Below, in pieces: positions 34,174 through 42,864 of a DNA stretch of 64,000 nt. Made by a program: the position numbers and the translations under genes. Numbering within the stretch: position 1 is the first letter of the stretch; each line of letters opens with the position of its first letter. The notes beneath the pieces are model-generated. The model did no database searches. It was given only the letters and a program-made list of their open reading frames with translations, and was not told the DNA's origin. The DNA comes from Brevibacterium sp. UMB1308A (GTDB taxonomy: Bacteria > Actinomycetota > Actinomycetes > Actinomycetales > Brevibacteriaceae): the NCBI RefSeq assembly GCF_030230605.1, contig NZ_JASPDO010000008.1:20683-84682 (forward strand), given 5' to 3'.

Positions 34174-35271
34174 ATGACTGAATCGCCCCTGTCTCCATTC
34201 GACGCAGTAGTTCTCATGTCTTTCGGAGGCCCCGAAGGCCCTGACGACGTGGTCCCGTTTCTGAAGAACGTCACCGCCGGTCGCGGAATTCCAGAAGAAC
34301 GTCTCAAGGAAGTGGGCGAACACTATTACATGTTCGACGGGGTCTCACCCATCAACGAACAGAACATTGCGCTTTTGCAGCAGCTCGAAGGAGAGCTGGA
34401 GCGTCGTAGCATAACCACGCCTATCCTGTGGGGTAACCGCAATTGGGACCCGTTCCTCACTGACGTGATCCGCGACCACCACGAACGCACAGGTGCCACG
34501 AAGTACTTGGCGATTACGACCTCGGCCTACTCTTCCTATTCTTCTTGCCGGCAGTATAGGGAAGACTTTGGGGCAACCGTAGAAACCCTCAAGGGCGAAG
34601 GTATTGACGTGACCATTAACAAGGTGCGTCAGTACTACAACCACCCAGGATTCGTGAACGCGCAAGTGCAGATCATGCGGCACGCGCTGGTTGACTTCGA
34701 AGCGAAAGTGGGCGAACTCGACCCGCAGAAGCACCGCATTCTGTACGTCACCCACTCGATTCCCACGACGATGCAAGAGGCGTCCGAGGTGGCAACCGCT
34801 GGGTACGCAGACCAGCACCTGCAGCTGATGAACGCAATCGATCAGCAGTTAGACGACTCGCTTCCGCACGAACTTGTGTTCTGCTCCAGGTCAGGGCCTC
34901 CGCAGATTCCGTGGCTCGAACCAGATGTGAACGACCGGATGGAAAAGCTCGCTTCGCAGGGAATCACCGGGGTGATTGTGGCGCCAATCGGGTTCGTATC
35001 AGACCACATGGAAGTGAAGTTCGACCTCGATGTCGAAGCCGCTGAAACAGCTGAACGTGTGGGCTTGGACTATGTGCGGGCTGCAACGGTTGGAACCAAC
35101 CCGGCCTTTGTCATGGGCCTTGTGGACTTGCTTGAAGAGAAAGCCGCTCAGGTTCGTGGTGAAGAGCCTGAACAGCCGGCACTCACCCCAGAAGGTCCGG
35201 TCGACGGATGTACTTTGGCTCAGTCAGGTCAGTGCTGTAAGGGCAGAACTGACAAGCCAGTCATGCCATAA
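34174..35271 (+). CDS. hemH: Coproporphyrin III ferrochelatase
   Basis: Inserts Fe2+ into coproporphyrin III (CpfC in the coproporphyrin-dependent route, which fits the presence of hemQ at 53.7 kb). 365 residues. Seen: VVLMSFGGPEGPDDVVPFL, SAYSSYSSCRQYRED with Cys125, THSIPTTM with the metal-site His194, and GFVSDHMEVKFDLD with Glu280. The C-terminal cluster DGCTLAQSGQCC (Cys346, Cys354, Cys355) together with Cys125 matches the [2Fe-2S] cluster ligands of actinobacterial ferrochelatases. The other late haem genes are in a separate operon 17 kb away. Confidence 0.94.
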   Translation: MTESPLSPFDAVVLMSFGGPEGPDDVVPFLKNVTAGRGIPEERLKEVGEHYYMFDGVSPINEQNIALLQQLEGELERRSITTPILWGNRNWDPFLTDVIRDHHERTGATKYLAITTSAYSSYSSCRQYREDFGATVETLKGEGIDVTINKVRQYYNHPGFVNAQVQIMRHALVDFEAKVGELDPQKHRILYVTHSIPTTMQEASEVATAGYADQHLQLMNAIDQQLDDSLPHELVFCSRSGPPQIPWLEPDVNDRMEKLASQGITGVIVAPIGFVSDHMEVKFDLDVEAAETAERVGLDYVRAATVGTNPAFVMGLVDLLEEKAAQVRGEEPEQPALTPEGPVDGCTLAQSGQCCKGRTDKPVMP

Positions 35272-35285
35272 AGCGCGGTGGGGGA

Positions 35286-35507
35286 TTAGGGTTCTTTGTT
35301 AATAACGGGGAGCTGGCCAGTTTCGGTGGCAATAACCTGTCTGATCTCCGAGGTGTCGAGGTCGTGCTCGCGGGCGATCAACTCGATGTTGCGGAGTTCG
35401 TCAATGAGCTGTTCTGCGAGGAACTCGTTATCGTTTTCGCGAGCCTCGTTGATTTTCTCCCGCAACAGATCAGCTTTGCGGTCGATCTCGTCGGTAAATT
35501 CGCTCAT
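35286..35507 (-). CDS. Small conserved-type hypothetical protein, acidic and helical
   Basis: 73 residues, starting MSEFTDEIDRKADLL. I do not recognise a named family. It is a highly charged, probably all-helical protein (heptad-like Leu/Ile spacing in residues 8-50) without membrane segment. ATG 35507 is preceded by an excellent SD (GAGGGGAAACGC), which decides the start; the frame continues upstream to 35588 without support. It converges on hemH with 14 nt between stops. Confidence 0.65.
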   Translation of the reverse strand: MSEFTDEIDRKADLLREKINEARENDNEFLAEQLIDELRNIELIAREHDLDTSEIRQVIATETGQLPVINKEP

Positions 35508-35778
35508 GCGTTTCCCCTCTGCATCAGTGCGTGACTGCGTCTGCGTTATGTAGACAACGTACATGACGAACAGTACCCGTGCCGTCACAGGGTGTCTTTT
35601 TATCGCAGAAAGACCAGTTATTGACGTGAGTTCATCTACTGTTTACTCTTATGCGGTAAATCACATGCACAGTCGCTTCTGGATTCTTGCCAAAAGCTAC
35701 TTGAGAATGCAAAATGCTTTAGACATTGCGCAAACCATGTGTGCATCTGACACTTTTACAGGAGTGTGATTAGGGTTC
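35508..35778. other. Divergent intergenic region, AT-richer than its surroundings
   Basis: 271 nt between the small helical protein (minus) and the DUF4193 gene (plus). The stretch 35620-35770 is clearly richer in A and T than the coding DNA around it, as expected for promoters. A 68-codon frame at 35563-35769 has no SD and no coding character. No hairpin with T-tract or strong palindrome seen. Confidence 0.4.
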
Positions 35779-36081
35779 ATGGCCACCGACTACGACGTTC
35801 CACGTAAACAGGACGAGGATCTTTCGAGCGATTCGATCGAGGAACTGAAGGCCCAACGCAATCAGCAGCAGGCAAGTCAGGTTGATGAGGACGAAACTGC
35901 GGCTGCCGAAGGCTTCGAACTTCCTGGTGCAGACCTCTCCAACGAAGAACTGTCGGTGCGCGTTTTGCCTAAACAGAACGACGAATTCACCTGCACAGAG
36001 TGCTTCCTGGTTCGTCACCGTTCACAGATGTCCGACGAATCAGAAGAAGGTAGCCCAGTCTGCACAGACTGCGCTGACTAG
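35779..36081 (+). CDS. DUF4193 zinc-ribbon protein
   Basis: 100 residues, a nearly universal actinobacterial family of unknown function. Seen: family opening MATDYDVPRK, the core ELPGADLSNEELSVRVLPKQ, and a C-terminal zinc ribbon with Cys72, Cys75, Cys95 and Cys98 (FTCTECFLVRHR and PVCTDC). ATG start; upstream only a distant AGGAG is seen. Its neighbours DUF3093, dut and DUF3710 are the standard conserved block around this gene. Confidence 0.93.
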   Translation: MATDYDVPRKQDEDLSSDSIEELKAQRNQQQASQVDEDETAAAEGFELPGADLSNEELSVRVLPKQNDEFTCTECFLVRHRSQMSDESEEGSPVCTDCAD

Positions 36082-36088
36082 TAGCTGA

Positions 36089-36112
36089 CCAGCGGGTGTT
36101 TAACCCTGCTGG
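36089..36112. terminator. Small stem-loop between converging DUF4193 and DUF3093 genes
   Basis: CCAGC (36089-36093) pairs with GCTGG (36108-36112) and, inside a bulge, GGT with ACC. It covers the DUF3093 stop codon. No T-tract; weak as a terminator. Confidence 0.3.
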
Positions 36113-36549
36113 GTGAGTACCCGAGCGAGTTCGTCTGGATTGTTCGTCGACACAATCCAATAGGGCGTGGGATCGTTCGGGTCCTCAATGTCGACTTTCA
36201 CAACGTCTTTAGCCCACGGGCGGGTGACCAGGAATGCCCGCGCGTCGAGCTTTTGACCACGTGCCTTAAACGCGTCCTCGCCCTTCAGCGGTGTTGCCTC
36301 GGTGATAAATGACCGCTCAATATGAGCGGGGCCAGCGAACAACACGTCCTGTGTCACCGTCACGCGAGGGATAAGCGAACGCAGGGTTAAAGCGACCGCG
36401 ATGAAAACGACAATCGGGACGATAATCCCTGCGATCCAGGACAGCGGGATCACCATAAGCGACGTCATCGCGGAGAGAACGAGCGCAACAACCCACCACC
36501 AGATCGATGGCGTGACGCGTTCGGAATAAAGCGAAGAAGGTGCAGTCAT
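36100..36549 (-). CDS. DUF3093 membrane protein
   Basis: 149 residues. Two adjacent transmembrane helices at about residues 16-60 (WWWVVALVLSAM and IAGIIVPIVVFIAVALTL) followed by a soluble domain with ARAFLVTRPWAKDVVKVDI and DPTPYWIVSTNNPDELARVL, the family hallmark. Function unknown. ATG 36549 has a modest GAAAGAA upstream. Divergent from dut, as in most actinobacteria. Confidence 0.9.
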   Translation of the reverse strand: MTAPSSLYSERVTPSIWWWVVALVLSAMTSLMVIPLSWIAGIIVPIVVFIAVALTLRSLIPRVTVTQDVLFAGPAHIERSFITEATPLKGEDAFKARGQKLDARAFLVTRPWAKDVVKVDIEDPNDPTPYWIVSTNNPDELARVLTQQG

Positions 36550-36617
36550 AGGGGCTATTCTTTCACGTCCCCTACGTTTCTTTTGTCGCCGGGCTTTTAT
36601 TACGATTCCTAGATCGA

Positions 36618-36623
36618 TAGAGT
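36618..36623 (+). promoter_or_regulatory. Candidate -10 box of dut
   Basis: TAGAGT ends 7 nt before GTG 36631. The AAGGG in between is too close to the start to act as a normal SD, so a leaderless mRNA is likely. Confidence 0.45.
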
Positions 36624-36630
36624 CAAGGGC

Positions 36631-37071
36631 GTGGAAATCTTACCCATTCAACTCATGCGCGTACATGAAAGCGCCCAGGTCCCCACATATGGTCATCCGG
36701 GGGACGCCGGTGCGGACCTGCGCGCACGTATCGATGTGACGGTCCAACCCTTTGAACGCGTTACCGTTCCCACGGGCATTGCGCTAGCGATCCCCATGGG
36801 GTATGTGGGGCTTGTGCACCCGCGATCGGGATTGAGCACCAAACACGGCCTCACGGTTGTCAACGCTCCGGGCACGATCGACGCGGGCTACCGTGGGGAA
36901 ATCAAGGTGGCGCTCATCAACCTGGACCCGCACGAGCCAGTGGAAATCTCGGCAGGCGACAGGATCGCCCAACTTCTCATTCAAAAGGTTGAACGTGCAG
37001 ACTTTGAAATTGTCGATTCACTCGACGAAACCAGGCGCGGTGACGCTGGGTTTGGATCAACGGGAAAGTAG
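36631..37071 (+). CDS. dut: dUTPase (dUTP diphosphatase)
   Basis: Trimeric enzyme hydrolysing dUTP to dUMP and PPi, keeping uracil out of DNA. 146 residues. All five motifs are seen in order: [42 protein letters not shown] (split motif 3), DRIAQLLIQ and the C-terminal [10 protein letters not shown] that closes over the active site. GTG start. DUF3710 follows after 5 nt, so they form an operon. Confidence 0.96.
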   Translation: MEILPIQLMRVHESAQVPTYGHPGDAGADLRARIDVTVQPFERVTVPTGIALAIPMGYVGLVHPRSGLSTKHGLTVVNAPGTIDAGYRGEIKVALINLDPHEPVEISAGDRIAQLLIQKVERADFEIVDSLDETRRGDAGFGSTGK

Positions 37072-37076
37072 ACACC

Positions 37077-37895
37077 ATGGGATTGTTTAGTAGTTTTTTT
37101 GGTCGTAAGGACAAGGCAGAGGACATTGTTGACGACGTCGACGATGTCGAAGAAGTCGAAGATGTCGACAACGAGCCAGAAGACGACGACCGTGCGGACG
37201 AAGAGTCACGTGAGAGCGACGTCGCTGAGAACAACGATGATGACGTTGATGATGAACCGCAAAAAGAAGCGCCTCGGGACCGTGTAAAGAACGGCCCCTG
37301 GGACGAATCTGAAGACGCGGGGGAAGCTAACCGGATCGACCTCGGAGCCCTGCGCATTCCCGTTATCGACGGAATGCAGGTTCAGCTCGAATCGCAAGAA
37401 GAAAACGGGTCAATCCTCGCTGTGTCGCTCATCCACAAGGGCGGTGCACTGCGCGTTCAGGCAATGGCGGCTCCCAAGACCGAAGGCCTGTGGGCCCAAG
37501 TGCGCAAGCAGGTTTCAGCAAGCGTCACGGCCGCCGGCGGAACCGCGAAAGAAGTCTTCACCGACATGGGCTACGGATTGTCAGCCGTCATTCCTCATAA
37601 GATCGACGAAGACCACGTAACGGTACAGAACCACGAATACATGGGGGTTGACGGGCCACGCTGGTTTCTCATGGGAATTATCGCCCAGACTGATGGCGTG
37701 CCAGAGGAAGTTCGCACGGAACTGGTAGAGGTATTCCGGGGAATTATTGTGGACCGTGGCGACGGTCCAATGCCTCCCGGTCAGGTTCTTGAACTCACCC
37801 CACCCAATTTGCAGTCAGACGCAGACTCAGCTGATTCCTCTGACGACGATATCGACCCGTTTGAACGCGGGCCCGAAATCGCAGAAGTGCGCTAG
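37077..37895 (+). CDS. DUF3710 family protein
   Basis: 272 residues, actinobacterial family of unknown function. Seen: MGLFSSFFGRKDK start, an acidic low-complexity region at about residues 15-75 (Asp/Glu/Val repeats), then the DUF3710 domain from RIDLGALRIPVIDGMQVQL to EVFRGIIVDRGDGPMPPG. No signal peptide or membrane helix. ATG 5 nt after the dut stop. The order dut-DUF3710-OB-fold-TrkA is conserved in the phylum. Confidence 0.92.
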   Translation: MGLFSSFFGRKDKAEDIVDDVDDVEEVEDVDNEPEDDDRADEESRESDVAENNDDDVDDEPQKEAPRDRVKNGPWDESEDAGEANRIDLGALRIPVIDGMQVQLESQEENGSILAVSLIHKGGALRVQAMAAPKTEGLWAQVRKQVSASVTAAGGTAKEVFTDMGYGLSAVIPHKIDEDHVTVQNHEYMGVDGPRWFLMGIIAQTDGVPEEVRTELVEVFRGIIVDRGDGPMPPGQVLELTPPNLQSDADSADSSDDDIDPFERGPEIAEVR

Positions 37896-37906
37896 AGGCG
37901 GTTACG

Positions 37907-38200
37907 CTGAACACAATCTCGAACTTCGCGGACGTTAAAGCCCGCGATCAGTTGTGTGCTCGCGGGGTGGTGTCCTCGGTGACACGATCCACTCCGCTGG
38001 AACCACCTCGGCTAGAAATCACCGTGTCAGACGGGCGTGCGGAACTTCACGCCGTTTTCATGGGAAGGCGTGAAGTTTCCGGCCTCACCGTGGGCCGGCC
38101 CGTCATTTTGTGCGGGTGTTTTACAACCGTTGATGGTGACTTGGTGACACTTAACCCGGAATATGAACTGCTCACCACCGTGGACAGTGCGCCGAGCTAA
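37907..38200 (+). CDS. OB-fold nucleic-acid-binding protein, start codon uncertain (CTG?)
   Basis: About 97 residues. Seen: an OB-fold core LEITVSDGRAELHAVFMGRR, EVSGLTVGRPVILCGCFT and LNPEYELL, matching the small OB proteins that follow DUF3710 in actinobacteria. Conserved-looking sequence (ISNFADVKARDQLCARGVVSS) continues upstream of the first common start codon (TTG 37952), but no ATG, GTG or TTG exists there in frame. CTG 37907 has GAGGCGG five nt upstream and is the best candidate. If TTG 37952 is used, the protein is 82 residues and loses its first beta strand. Confidence 0.7.
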   Translation: MNTISNFADVKARDQLCARGVVSSVTRSTPLEPPRLEITVSDGRAELHAVFMGRREVSGLTVGRPVILCGCFTTVDGDLVTLNPEYELLTTVDSAPS

Positions 38201-38209
38201 CCGGAACGA

Positions 38210-38863
38210 CTAGCTGAACAGTTCACGCAAGCGCGGCTTCACCGAGGCATCGGCAAGGAAGAAGAGTTCGTCCCCATCTACCAGGGTGTCGTCTTGTTGA
38301 GGCGCGAAAGCTCTGCCCGAACGCACAACAGCAACAAGAACAGTGTCCTGGGGGAGTTCGATGTCGCCCACGCGCTTACCCAAGACCTCCGAGGCTTCGT
38401 GAAGAGTCATCTCCATGAGCGTGGTTCCAGCCTGTTGCAACGTGAGCAGCTGTACCAGGTTCCCCACCTCAACAGCTTCTTCTACCAGTGCGGTCATGAG
38501 GCGTGGCGTGGACACGGCTACGTCGACGCCCCAGTTGGAATCAAAGAGCCATTCGTTGCGCGGATTGTTCACACGACCCACCGTGCGAGGAACCCCAAAT
38601 TCGGTTTTGGCGAGCAAACTCAACACCAAGTTTGTCTTGTCATCACCCGTTGCTGCGACAACTACATCGGAATCTTCTAACTGGGCGTCAGCGAGGCCGT
38701 CTAGTTCACACGCATCCGTGTGAACCCACCTGGCATCGGGGACCAGATCACGCCGAATCGCCTGTTTGTCATTGTCAATCATGACGATGGTGTGGCCTTT
38801 GTCGATGAGTTCCCGCGCAACCGAACGTCCTACTGACCCGGCGCCTGCAATCACGACCTTCAT
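38210..38863 (-). CDS. TrkA-family (RCK) potassium uptake regulatory protein
   Basis: 217 residues: an NAD-binding RCK_N domain (VIAGAGSVGRSVARELIDKGH at the start, MIDNDKQAI) and an RCK_C domain after about residue 135. Such proteins gate potassium transporters in response to nucleotides. ATG overlaps the stop of the next RCK gene (ATGA), so both are made from one mRNA. CeoC/TrkA-type naming is used in other actinobacteria. No TrkH/KtrB channel gene is adjacent; the APC transporter divergent from the pair is the likely partner. Confidence 0.9.
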   Translation of the reverse strand: MKVVIAGAGSVGRSVARELIDKGHTIVMIDNDKQAIRRDLVPDARWVHTDACELDGLADAQLEDSDVVVAATGDDKTNLVLSLLAKTEFGVPRTVGRVNNPRNEWLFDSNWGVDVAVSTPRLMTALVEEAVEVGNLVQLLTLQQAGTTLMEMTLHEASEVLGKRVGDIELPQDTVLVAVVRSGRAFAPQQDDTLVDGDELFFLADASVKPRLRELFS

Positions 38864-39531
38864 CGGTTATCCCCTTCTTTGATTGGGCCGTCAAGTGAGC
38901 GGACGACGTCGTCAAGAGACTCTGCGCGACACATCACGTGCACCAAGTCTCCGTCTTGGAGGAGGGTGTCTGGCGTGACTTCAATGCCTTCGCCCATCCG
39001 TGTGAAATACGCGACGCGAGCTTTGCTGTGGGCTTCAATTTCGCTGACGGAATGGGCCACCCAGTCGGGGTGAACATGGACCTCCGACAGCACCATGCGT
39101 CCAGATGGGTCGCGGAATTCGTTGACTGCCCCGGATGGAATGAGCCGGCGCATCATTTGGTCAGCTGTCCACCGCACGGTTGCGACGGTGGGCACGCCTA
39201 AACGTTCAAACACTTGGGCGCGTCGCGGGTCATAAATCCTGGCGGCAACGTGTTTGACTCCGAAGGTTTCCCGGGCAACCCTGGCTGCCAGAATATTGGA
39301 GTTGTCTCCCGAGGAGACGGCGGCGAAAGCGTATGCGTCCGAGGTGCGTGCCCGCACGAGTGTGTCGCGGTCAAAGCCAATACCGGTCACGGTTGTTCCC
39401 GTAAAGTTTTTGCCCAGCTTCACAAACGCGTCGGCGTTCTTATCGATCACCGCAACCGTGTGGCCTTTAGCATCGAGCCCGCGGGCCAGTTGGGCCCCTA
39501 CGCGTCCACATCCCATGATGACGAAGTGCAC
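38860..39531 (-). CDS. TrkA-family (RCK) potassium uptake regulatory protein
   Basis: 223 residues, second member of the pair. Seen: VHFVIMGCGRVGAQLARGLD, VIDKNADAF, GIGFDRDTLVRA, and an RCK_C domain at about 140-215 (WVAHSVSEIEAHSKARVAYF). GTG 39531 is preferred because AAGGGAG lies 8 nt upstream; an extended frame reaches 39576. First gene of a two-gene unit, divergent from the KimA-like transporter with 34 nt between the start codons, so the two transcription units must share a compact promoter region. Confidence 0.9.
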   Translation of the reverse strand: MHFVIMGCGRVGAQLARGLDAKGHTVAVIDKNADAFVKLGKNFTGTTVTGIGFDRDTLVRARTSDAYAFAAVSSGDNSNILAARVARETFGVKHVAARIYDPRRAQVFERLGVPTVATVRWTADQMMRRLIPSGAVNEFRDPSGRMVLSEVHVHPDWVAHSVSEIEAHSKARVAYFTRMGEGIEVTPDTLLQDGDLVHVMCRAESLDDVVRSLDGPIKEGDNR

Positions 39532-39565
39532 GATCCAAACTCCCTTTGACGTACCATTGGTGCCC

Positions 39566-41581
39566 GTGGCAAACAATTTTGCTCTTCTTAAGCGAATGAT
39601 TGTTGGGCGACCTTTCCGCAGTGATCACTTTAGACGTGAAGCTCTCCCAAAACGTTTCGCCATGCCAATTTTCGCATCAGATATGTTGTCGTCTGTTGCG
39701 TATGCGCCTGACGCGATTCTTCTAGCCTTATCCCTTTCAGGTTTTGTCGCCATGTCGACGGCCCCGTGGATCGGGATCGCAGTGGGTGTTCTCATCCTCA
39801 TTTTGGTGGGAAGTTACCGACTGAATCTGAAGGCCTACCCAGGCGGGGGAGCCGACTATGATGTGGCCACTCGCAATCTGGGGAATCGTCCCGGGCGGGC
39901 AGTCGCGGCGGCCCTGTTAGTTGACTATGTCCTCACGCTGTCTGTCTCCATGGCAGTCCTCGCTAGCTATCTCGCGTCATCCTTCAACGTGCTCGAAGGC
40001 TATCTCACGCTTATCACCACGATTGGGATCGCAGTGGTGACCTTGTTTGGCTTGCGCGGTGGACGAGCCATGCCGTTGCTCTTGGCTATTCCGACCTATC
40101 TGTTCGTGGGAGCTGTGCTTGTCACAGTGGGTTACGGGGCGATTCGGATTGCGCGTGGTGATGAGATCGAGGCCGCAACCGCCCACCTTTCGGTCGTCCC
40201 ACTCGACGGTGACATGAAATGGCACGGGGCGGTTGTCACTATCATTATTCTTCGCGCGTTTTCCTCTGGTCTGGTCGCCGTAGCGGGAATCGAAACCGTG
40301 GGAACAGCGGTTCCCAAGTTCGCGAAGCCACGTGGCGCCAACGCAGGTAACACCCTGGTGTTCGCCGGCCTTTTGAGCGCCACGATGTTGATTGGTCTCA
40401 CGTGGCTGGCCACTCAAGTGGGCGTCAAATACGTAAGCGACCCGTCAACTCAGCTCTTCGAACACAGCCAGCCAGTCGGAGACACCTTCCACCAAGTGCC
40501 GGTTCTGGCGCAGTGTGCAGACGCAGTCTTTGACCACATGCCAGCAGTTGCCACGGCGATCACCCTCATCACTGCGCTTGTTCTGCTGGTCGCAGCAAAC
40601 ACATCCATGGAGGGGTTCCCTGGACTTGCCTCTAAACTGGCCCGCGACTCATTCTTGCCCAAACAGTTAGCTTCTCTGGGCGACCGCATGACGTTCTCTA
40701 ACGGCGTGGTGGTGCTGTCGGTGAGTTCGATCGTGCTGGTTGTCCTCACAGGCGCTAACGCTGAACGGCTTATTGATATGTACCTGGTGGGAGTTTTCGC
40801 GTCCTTGGCCCTGGGACAGTGGGGCATGGTCAAGCACTGGAACAACCGGATCAGGGCGATCGTGTCGGGTCCTGTGCGCACCCGTATGATGTTCAACCGG
40901 GTCGTCAACACTGTTGGCGCGGTGACCGCTTCAGGGATCCTGGCTGTTGTCTTGGTATCCAAGTTCCTGTTAGGCGCGTGGCTAGCACTGGCTCTGATGT
41001 TCGTGGCCTATGTGGCCATGGGGCTCATTCACCGGCACTACACCAGGGTCTCGCGGGAACTGAACGTCAACCCCAAAGACGGCAGCGTCAAGGCGCTACC
41101 ACCTCGGACCCGGGCCGTGGTTGTGGTTTCCGAGATCAACAAACCGACCATGCGGGCGGTTGCTTTTGCCCGCGCTACCCGGCCCAATTTCCTCAGCGCC
41201 GTCGCCATCGCGGTTGATGAAGACCAGGCCGCCCTGGTCCAAAAGCAGTGGGACGAACTTAAACTGCCCATCCGGCTCACCCTCTTGGATTCGCCCTACC
41301 GCGAACTCATCCGACCAGTCATGAACTACATTGCGCACATGCACGCCAAATCGCCAGACGACCTCATCACGGTGTACGTTCCGCAGTACATTGTGGGACG
41401 CTGGTGGGAACAGCTCTTGCACAACCAGGCGCTCTTGGGGCTGCGCAAACGGCTACTGTTTTTGCCCAATGTGCAGGTGGTCACCGTGCCGTGGCGGCTC
41501 AAGTCCTTTAACCGCAACCGTGAACTGCTCATGGGTAGAGGCGGGCACGTCGATGAGCGCGTCATGAGGATGTACGAATGA
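39566..41581 (+). CDS. KimA-like APC-superfamily transporter (probable K+ uptake)
   Basis: 671 residues with about 12 transmembrane helices in the first 450 and a cytoplasmic C-terminal domain of about 190 residues. The N-terminus IVGRPFRSD, ASDMLSSVAYAPDAILLAL and YPGGGADYDVATRNLG resemble the KimA/YdaO group of APC transporters, which take up potassium, rather than ordinary amino-acid permeases. Start: GTG 39566; the frame is open from 39254 but overlaps the divergent RCK gene. Its stop overlaps the RNA methyltransferase start (ATGA). The neighbouring RCK proteins favour potassium as substrate; this is inference. Confidence 0.8.
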   Translation: MANNFALLKRMIVGRPFRSDHFRREALPKRFAMPIFASDMLSSVAYAPDAILLALSLSGFVAMSTAPWIGIAVGVLILILVGSYRLNLKAYPGGGADYDVATRNLGNRPGRAVAAALLVDYVLTLSVSMAVLASYLASSFNVLEGYLTLITTIGIAVVTLFGLRGGRAMPLLLAIPTYLFVGAVLVTVGYGAIRIARGDEIEAATAHLSVVPLDGDMKWHGAVVTIIILRAFSSGLVAVAGIETVGTAVPKFAKPRGANAGNTLVFAGLLSATMLIGLTWLATQVGVKYVSDPSTQLFEHSQPVGDTFHQVPVLAQCADAVFDHMPAVATAITLITALVLLVAANTSMEGFPGLASKLARDSFLPKQLASLGDRMTFSNGVVVLSVSSIVLVVLTGANAERLIDMYLVGVFASLALGQWGMVKHWNNRIRAIVSGPVRTRMMFNRVVNTVGAVTASGILAVVLVSKFLLGAWLALALMFVAYVAMGLIHRHYTRVSRELNVNPKDGSVKALPPRTRAVVVVSEINKPTMRAVAFARATRPNFLSAVAIAVDEDQAALVQKQWDELKLPIRLTLLDSPYRELIRPVMNYIAHMHAKSPDDLITVYVPQYIVGRWWEQLLHNQALLGLRKRLLFLPNVQVVTVPWRLKSFNRNRELLMGRGGHVDERVMRMYE

Positions 41582-42831
41582 ACCACGTAGAACTCACGGT
41601 TGATGCACCGGCGGCCGGCGGAGAGTCTGTTGCGCGTACCGCCGGCGGCGTGATTTTTGTCTCCGGTGCGATCCCGGGCGAGCGCGTCCGTGTTGAGATC
41701 ACCGAAACGAAGAAGTCATTTTCCCGTGGCCGGGTGGCCGAGGTGTGTGAGCCGTCCCCACACCGTGTGCCCGATAGGCGGATTGCGTGGGGGTGCCCGG
41801 ACGTGGGTGGGGTCGAGTACGCTCACGTCTCATTGGATCATTCGCGCGAACTCAAACGTGTCGCCGCACTTGACCAGTTCGCCCGCATCGGGAAGTTCGA
41901 CCGCGAACTCATGGACCAACTTGAGCGCGAGTTTCGCGTGACGCCTCCAGTGAATGACGGGGAAGAGTGGCGTACCCGTGTTCAACTCGCCGTCACTGGT
42001 GGGTGTGTTGGCATGTACCGGGCGGGTAGCCATGACATTGTTCCCGTGACTCACGTGCCGCTCGCGGTTCCGGGTATCAATGACCTGAATCTGCACCAGG
42101 TGGACCTCACGGGCGCTGAACGCGTTGAGATCGCCGTGGGTGAAGCCGGGGGAGCGGTGACCGTGGTAGGGCGTGAAGAGATAGCGCACAGGCTCGCCGA
42201 GGTCGTTCCTGAAGGGTGGTCGCTCATGAGTCGTGCGGCCGGAAGGCGGAACCGGTCAAGTGCGGTAACGACGCTCCTTGCGGGGCCTGGGCGCGTGAGC
42301 CACACGGTGCGCGGGGTGACCTTTGACCTCGACGCTGAAGGGTTCTGGCAGGTGCACCCGGACGCGGCTGACATTTTGAGCCGAGGTGTCGTGGAGCGGG
42401 TGCGTGGCGATGTAGCTGATCTGTTTTGTGGTGCGGGTTTGCTCGCCATTATGGTCGCCCGGGAAACCGGGGCTCGCGTGTGGGGCGTGGAGGGATCTGC
42501 GCTCGCGATTGAGAGTGCGCGTTCTAACGCGAAGCGCGCCGGAGTAGATGCCACCTTCGATGTGGGCCGGGTCGAAAAGCTGGGCGCACTCACAGGCGCT
42601 GACACGGTCGTGGTGGACCCACCTCGGGCGGGTCTTGATCCTGCCGTTATCCGTTTAATTGCGTCGTCGACGTGTGGGCGTGTGGTGTATGTGTCGTGTG
42701 ACGGGGCCACATTTTCGCGTGACGCACAACGTCTTCAAAACTCCGGTTTCCAGTGTCGTGACATTCAAGCGTTCGATCTGTTTCCGCTCACTGCCCACGT
42801 CGAATTTATTGGGACGTTCGACCGGGTGTGA
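41578..42831 (+). CDS. TrmA/RlmD-family RNA (uracil-5-)-methyltransferase
   Basis: 417 residues. Seen: N-terminal TRAM domain (VELTVDAPAAGGESVAR, SGAIPGERVRVEI), SAM-binding ADLFCGAGLLAIMVA, DPPRAGLDPAVIRLI, and the catalytic Cys in YVSCDGATFSRD near the C-terminus. No four-cysteine Fe-S site as in RlmD of enterobacteria is evident. Methylates uridine C5 in tRNA or rRNA; the target cannot be read from sequence. ATG overlaps the transporter stop. Confidence 0.9.
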   Translation: MNHVELTVDAPAAGGESVARTAGGVIFVSGAIPGERVRVEITETKKSFSRGRVAEVCEPSPHRVPDRRIAWGCPDVGGVEYAHVSLDHSRELKRVAALDQFARIGKFDRELMDQLEREFRVTPPVNDGEEWRTRVQLAVTGGCVGMYRAGSHDIVPVTHVPLAVPGINDLNLHQVDLTGAERVEIAVGEAGGAVTVVGREEIAHRLAEVVPEGWSLMSRAAGRRNRSSAVTTLLAGPGRVSHTVRGVTFDLDAEGFWQVHPDAADILSRGVVERVRGDVADLFCGAGLLAIMVARETGARVWGVEGSALAIESARSNAKRAGVDATFDVGRVEKLGALTGADTVVVDPPRAGLDPAVIRLIASSTCGRVVYVSCDGATFSRDAQRLQNSGFQCRDIQAFDLFPLTAHVEFIGTFDRV

Positions 42832-42834
42832 AGG

Positions 42835-42863
42835 TAGAGAACTACTGGGATATGCGATAAGAT
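42835..42863 (+). promoter_or_regulatory. Candidate acnA promoter
   Basis: TAAGAT (42858-42863) as -10 and TAGAGA (42835-42840) as a weak -35 with 17-nt spacing, 125 nt before the acnA start. The operator-like palindrome begins 2 nt downstream of the -10. Confidence 0.4.
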
Positions 42864-42864
42864 T

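Noticed and set aside
35563..35769. 68-codon frame upstream of DUF4193
   Set aside because: No SD, atypical composition, sits in an AT-rich promoter region.
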